Assembly (NCBI GenBank): GCA_005799545.1
Contig: SYGM01000092.1
Span: forward strand, 1-43,589
Source: Planctomycetia bacterium
GTDB lineage: Bacteria; Planctomycetota; UBA1135; GCA-002686595
Direction of reading: 5' to 3'
Length of the DNA stretch: 43,589 nt
This document shows positions 42,606 through 43,589 of the stretch, piece after piece. How positions within the stretch are numbered: position 1 is the first letter of the stretch; the number at the start of each line of letters is the position of its first letter. The translations under genes and the position numbers were made by a program. Under the pieces are notes generated by a model. It was given only the letters and a program-made list of their open reading frames with translations, made no database searches and was not told the DNA's origin.

Positions 42606-43241
42606 GTGGTGCTGGTACGCCATTTCATGACCCGCTCCGTGATCGCGCTGGCGCCGGAGACCTCGGCGACAGCGGCGCTGGAGTTGTTTCGCACGCACGG
42701 CATCCGCCGCGCGCCGGTCATGGAGCATGGCAAGCTCGTGGGAATCGTCGCGCAGAGCGATCTTCATCGGGTGCTCCCCACCACCGTGGCACGCGAAGAG
42801 CAACTCGCGGGCCTCGCGGTTCCCGTTTCCGCCGTGATGAGCTCACCCGTGCTGACGCTCGGTCCGGAGGAGCACCTCGAGGATGCTGCTCGGCGCATGC
42901 TGGAGCGCAAGCTCGGCGGCCTGCCCGTGGTGGAGTCGGGCGAGTTGGTCGGCATGCTGACGGAATCCGATATTTTCCGCGCGCTGATCGGAATGACAAC
43001 GGGCGAGGGTGAGTGGCGGTTGACGTTCCAGCCCAAGCACGCGAAGGAGGCGACGCTGGATCCGGTGCTGGTGGCACTGCGCGCGGGATGCACGATCCGG
43101 GGGTATCTGGAGCACGACCGACCGGGAGGAGAGCGCCTGCACTTGCTGAGGATGAGAGGCGGCCGGAGGGCGGTGTTGATGGAGGGCTTGGAACAGGCGG
43201 GGTTTGTGGTGATTGAGGTGAGTTCCCAATCCACACCCTGA
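42606..43241 (+). CDS. CBS-domain pair with ACT-like C-terminus
   Basis: A 211-residue soluble protein. CBS motif 1 (residues 5-60, VRHFMTRSVIALAPETSATA...GIVAQSDL) and CBS motif 2 (73-130, VSAVMSSPVLTLGPEEHLED...GMLTESDI) form a Bateman module that binds adenine nucleotides. Residues about 140-205 (TLDPVLVALRAGCTIRGYLE...GFVVIEV) resemble an ACT-like fold, giving an AcuB-like architecture. It is probably a regulatory sensor of energy state. It starts with GTG, 74 bases after the IGPS-like gene; the gap holds nothing recognisable. Confidence 0.8.
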   Translation: MVLVRHFMTRSVIALAPETSATAALELFRTHGIRRAPVMEHGKLVGIVAQSDLHRVLPTTVAREEQLAGLAVPVSAVMSSPVLTLGPEEHLEDAARRMLERKLGGLPVVESGELVGMLTESDIFRALIGMTTGEGEWRLTFQPKHAKEATLDPVLVALRAGCTIRGYLEHDRPGGERLHLLRMRGGRRAVLMEGLEQAGFVVIEVSSQSTP

Positions 43242-43247
43242 ACTGCT

Positions 43248-43344
43248 CCAGAACTCTGGACCCGATTTCGGACTCAAAAGATGGTTTTCAGCGCGAGGGT
43301 AGTGCGGGGGAACGTCCCCGGGGATGGAAGGAGACCCGTTCCCG
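43248..43344 (+). other. Spacer with short inverted repeats
   Basis: After the CBS gene stop, CCAG-AACT-CTGG (43248-43259) and CCGA-TT-TCGG (about 43262-43271) are small inverted repeats, and GGGG-AACGT-CCCC lies near 43309-43321. GGAAGGAG about 11 bases before 43345 is a good ribosome site for the last gene. Confidence 0.3.
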
Positions 43345-43589
43345 ATGCCCGCTGTTACACCGCTAGCCACCCCGCAAGACTGTCCCTACCCCGACTGCGA
43401 CCGCACACGACCGTTCACCTGGCGCCGGCGCGGCAGCTACAGGCGCAGATGCGATGAGCGCTCGGTGCCGCGCCTGCAATGTCTGCGTTGCATGCGCCGC
43501 TTCTCCACGCAGACCGACCGCGTCGATCGAGGTCTGCGACGGCCTGACCTTGTGATTCCGCTGTTCAAGCTGTTCGTGTCGAAGGTCAC
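43345..43589 (+). CDS. Zinc-ribbon transposase-like protein, N-terminal part (cut by window end)
   Basis: An open frame of 81 codons runs off the window end. It starts MPAVTPLATPQDCPYPDC. Cys13, Cys18, Cys46 and Cys49 (CPYPDC and CLRC) form a zinc ribbon, and RRRGSYRRRCDERSVPRLQ followed by MRRFSTQTDRVDRGLRRPDL matches, from memory, the N-terminus of IS1-like/orphan transposases (RGxYxRKCDxR...FSTQTxRxxYRxxxP...SKVTxRQ). The final LFKLFVSKVT is where those proteins continue into a helix-turn-helix. The call is therefore an insertion-sequence-type protein. A good SD supports the start. Confidence 0.6.
   Translation, partial: MPAVTPLATPQDCPYPDCDRTRPFTWRRRGSYRRRCDERSVPRLQCLRCMRRFSTQTDRVDRGLRRPDLVIPLFKLFVSKV

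Overview
The window is about 43.6 kb of GC-rich, densely packed bacterial DNA. It most likely comes from a planctomycete or a close PVC relative. Three things suggest this: a division and cell-wall (dcw) cluster that has mur genes, mraY, ftsW and ftsI but no ftsQ, ftsA or ftsZ; exported proteins with long, Cys-containing C-terminal modules; and heavy use of GTG starts with 4-base stop/start overlaps. The phylum call is inference. No rRNA, tRNA or CRISPR array was seen.

Left flank (1-3.2 kb): the 3' end of DNA polymerase I, a convergent exported lamin-tail-like protein, and DNA polymerase IV (dinB) on the minus strand.

Lipid locus (3.2-15.6 kb, plus strand): oleA stands alone, followed by a hairpin-rich 200-bp spacer. 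Then comes a tightly overlapping 12-gene run: a GbsR/MarR-type regulator, a beta-ketoacyl-ACP synthase, an acyl carrier protein, two different CrtI/phytoene-desaturase-like FAD oxidoreductases, FabG-, FabZ- and FabI-like enzymes, a phosphopantetheinyl transferase, then oleB, oleC and oleD. A private type II fatty-acid elongation system with redox tailoring is thus embedded inside a head-to-head (Ole) hydrocarbon/beta-lactone pathway. The natural reading is that the Fab-like enzymes and FAD enzymes build an unusual acyl chain, OleA joins two chains, OleD reduces the product, OleC closes the beta-lactone and OleB decarboxylates it to an olefin. This is the strongest candidate for an undescribed system.

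Cell-wall locus (15.6-33.1 kb, minus strand, read right to left): mraZ, rsmH, an FtsL-like protein, a very large FtsI-like PBP, murE, murF, mraY, ftsW, a double-LysM membrane protein, a small membrane peptide, murG, murC and murB, then thrS and a multi-pass membrane protein. murD, ddl and ftsQAZ are absent. A run of 10-bp GTGGG-type repeats upstream of mraZ looks like MraZ operator boxes. murE carries a 41-residue insertion with palindromic DNA, and thrS lacks its TGS domain.

Upstream of mraZ (33.1-36.1 kb, minus): a zinc-ribbon protein, a HEAT-like lipoprotein and a GT4 glycosyltransferase. Plus strand 36.2-38.9 kb: a haem-binding CxxCH protein, two paralogous exported proteins of unknown function (the second is broken by one extra C in a C8 tract) and a Cys-rich secreted protein, with several strong intergenic stem-loops.

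Right flank (38.9-43.6 kb): a LOG-family protein (minus), then aspartate kinase, a TrpG-type glutamine amidotransferase, an IGPS-like protein with altered active-site residues, a CBS-ACT-like protein and, cut by the window edge, the N-terminus of a zinc-ribbon transposase-like protein.
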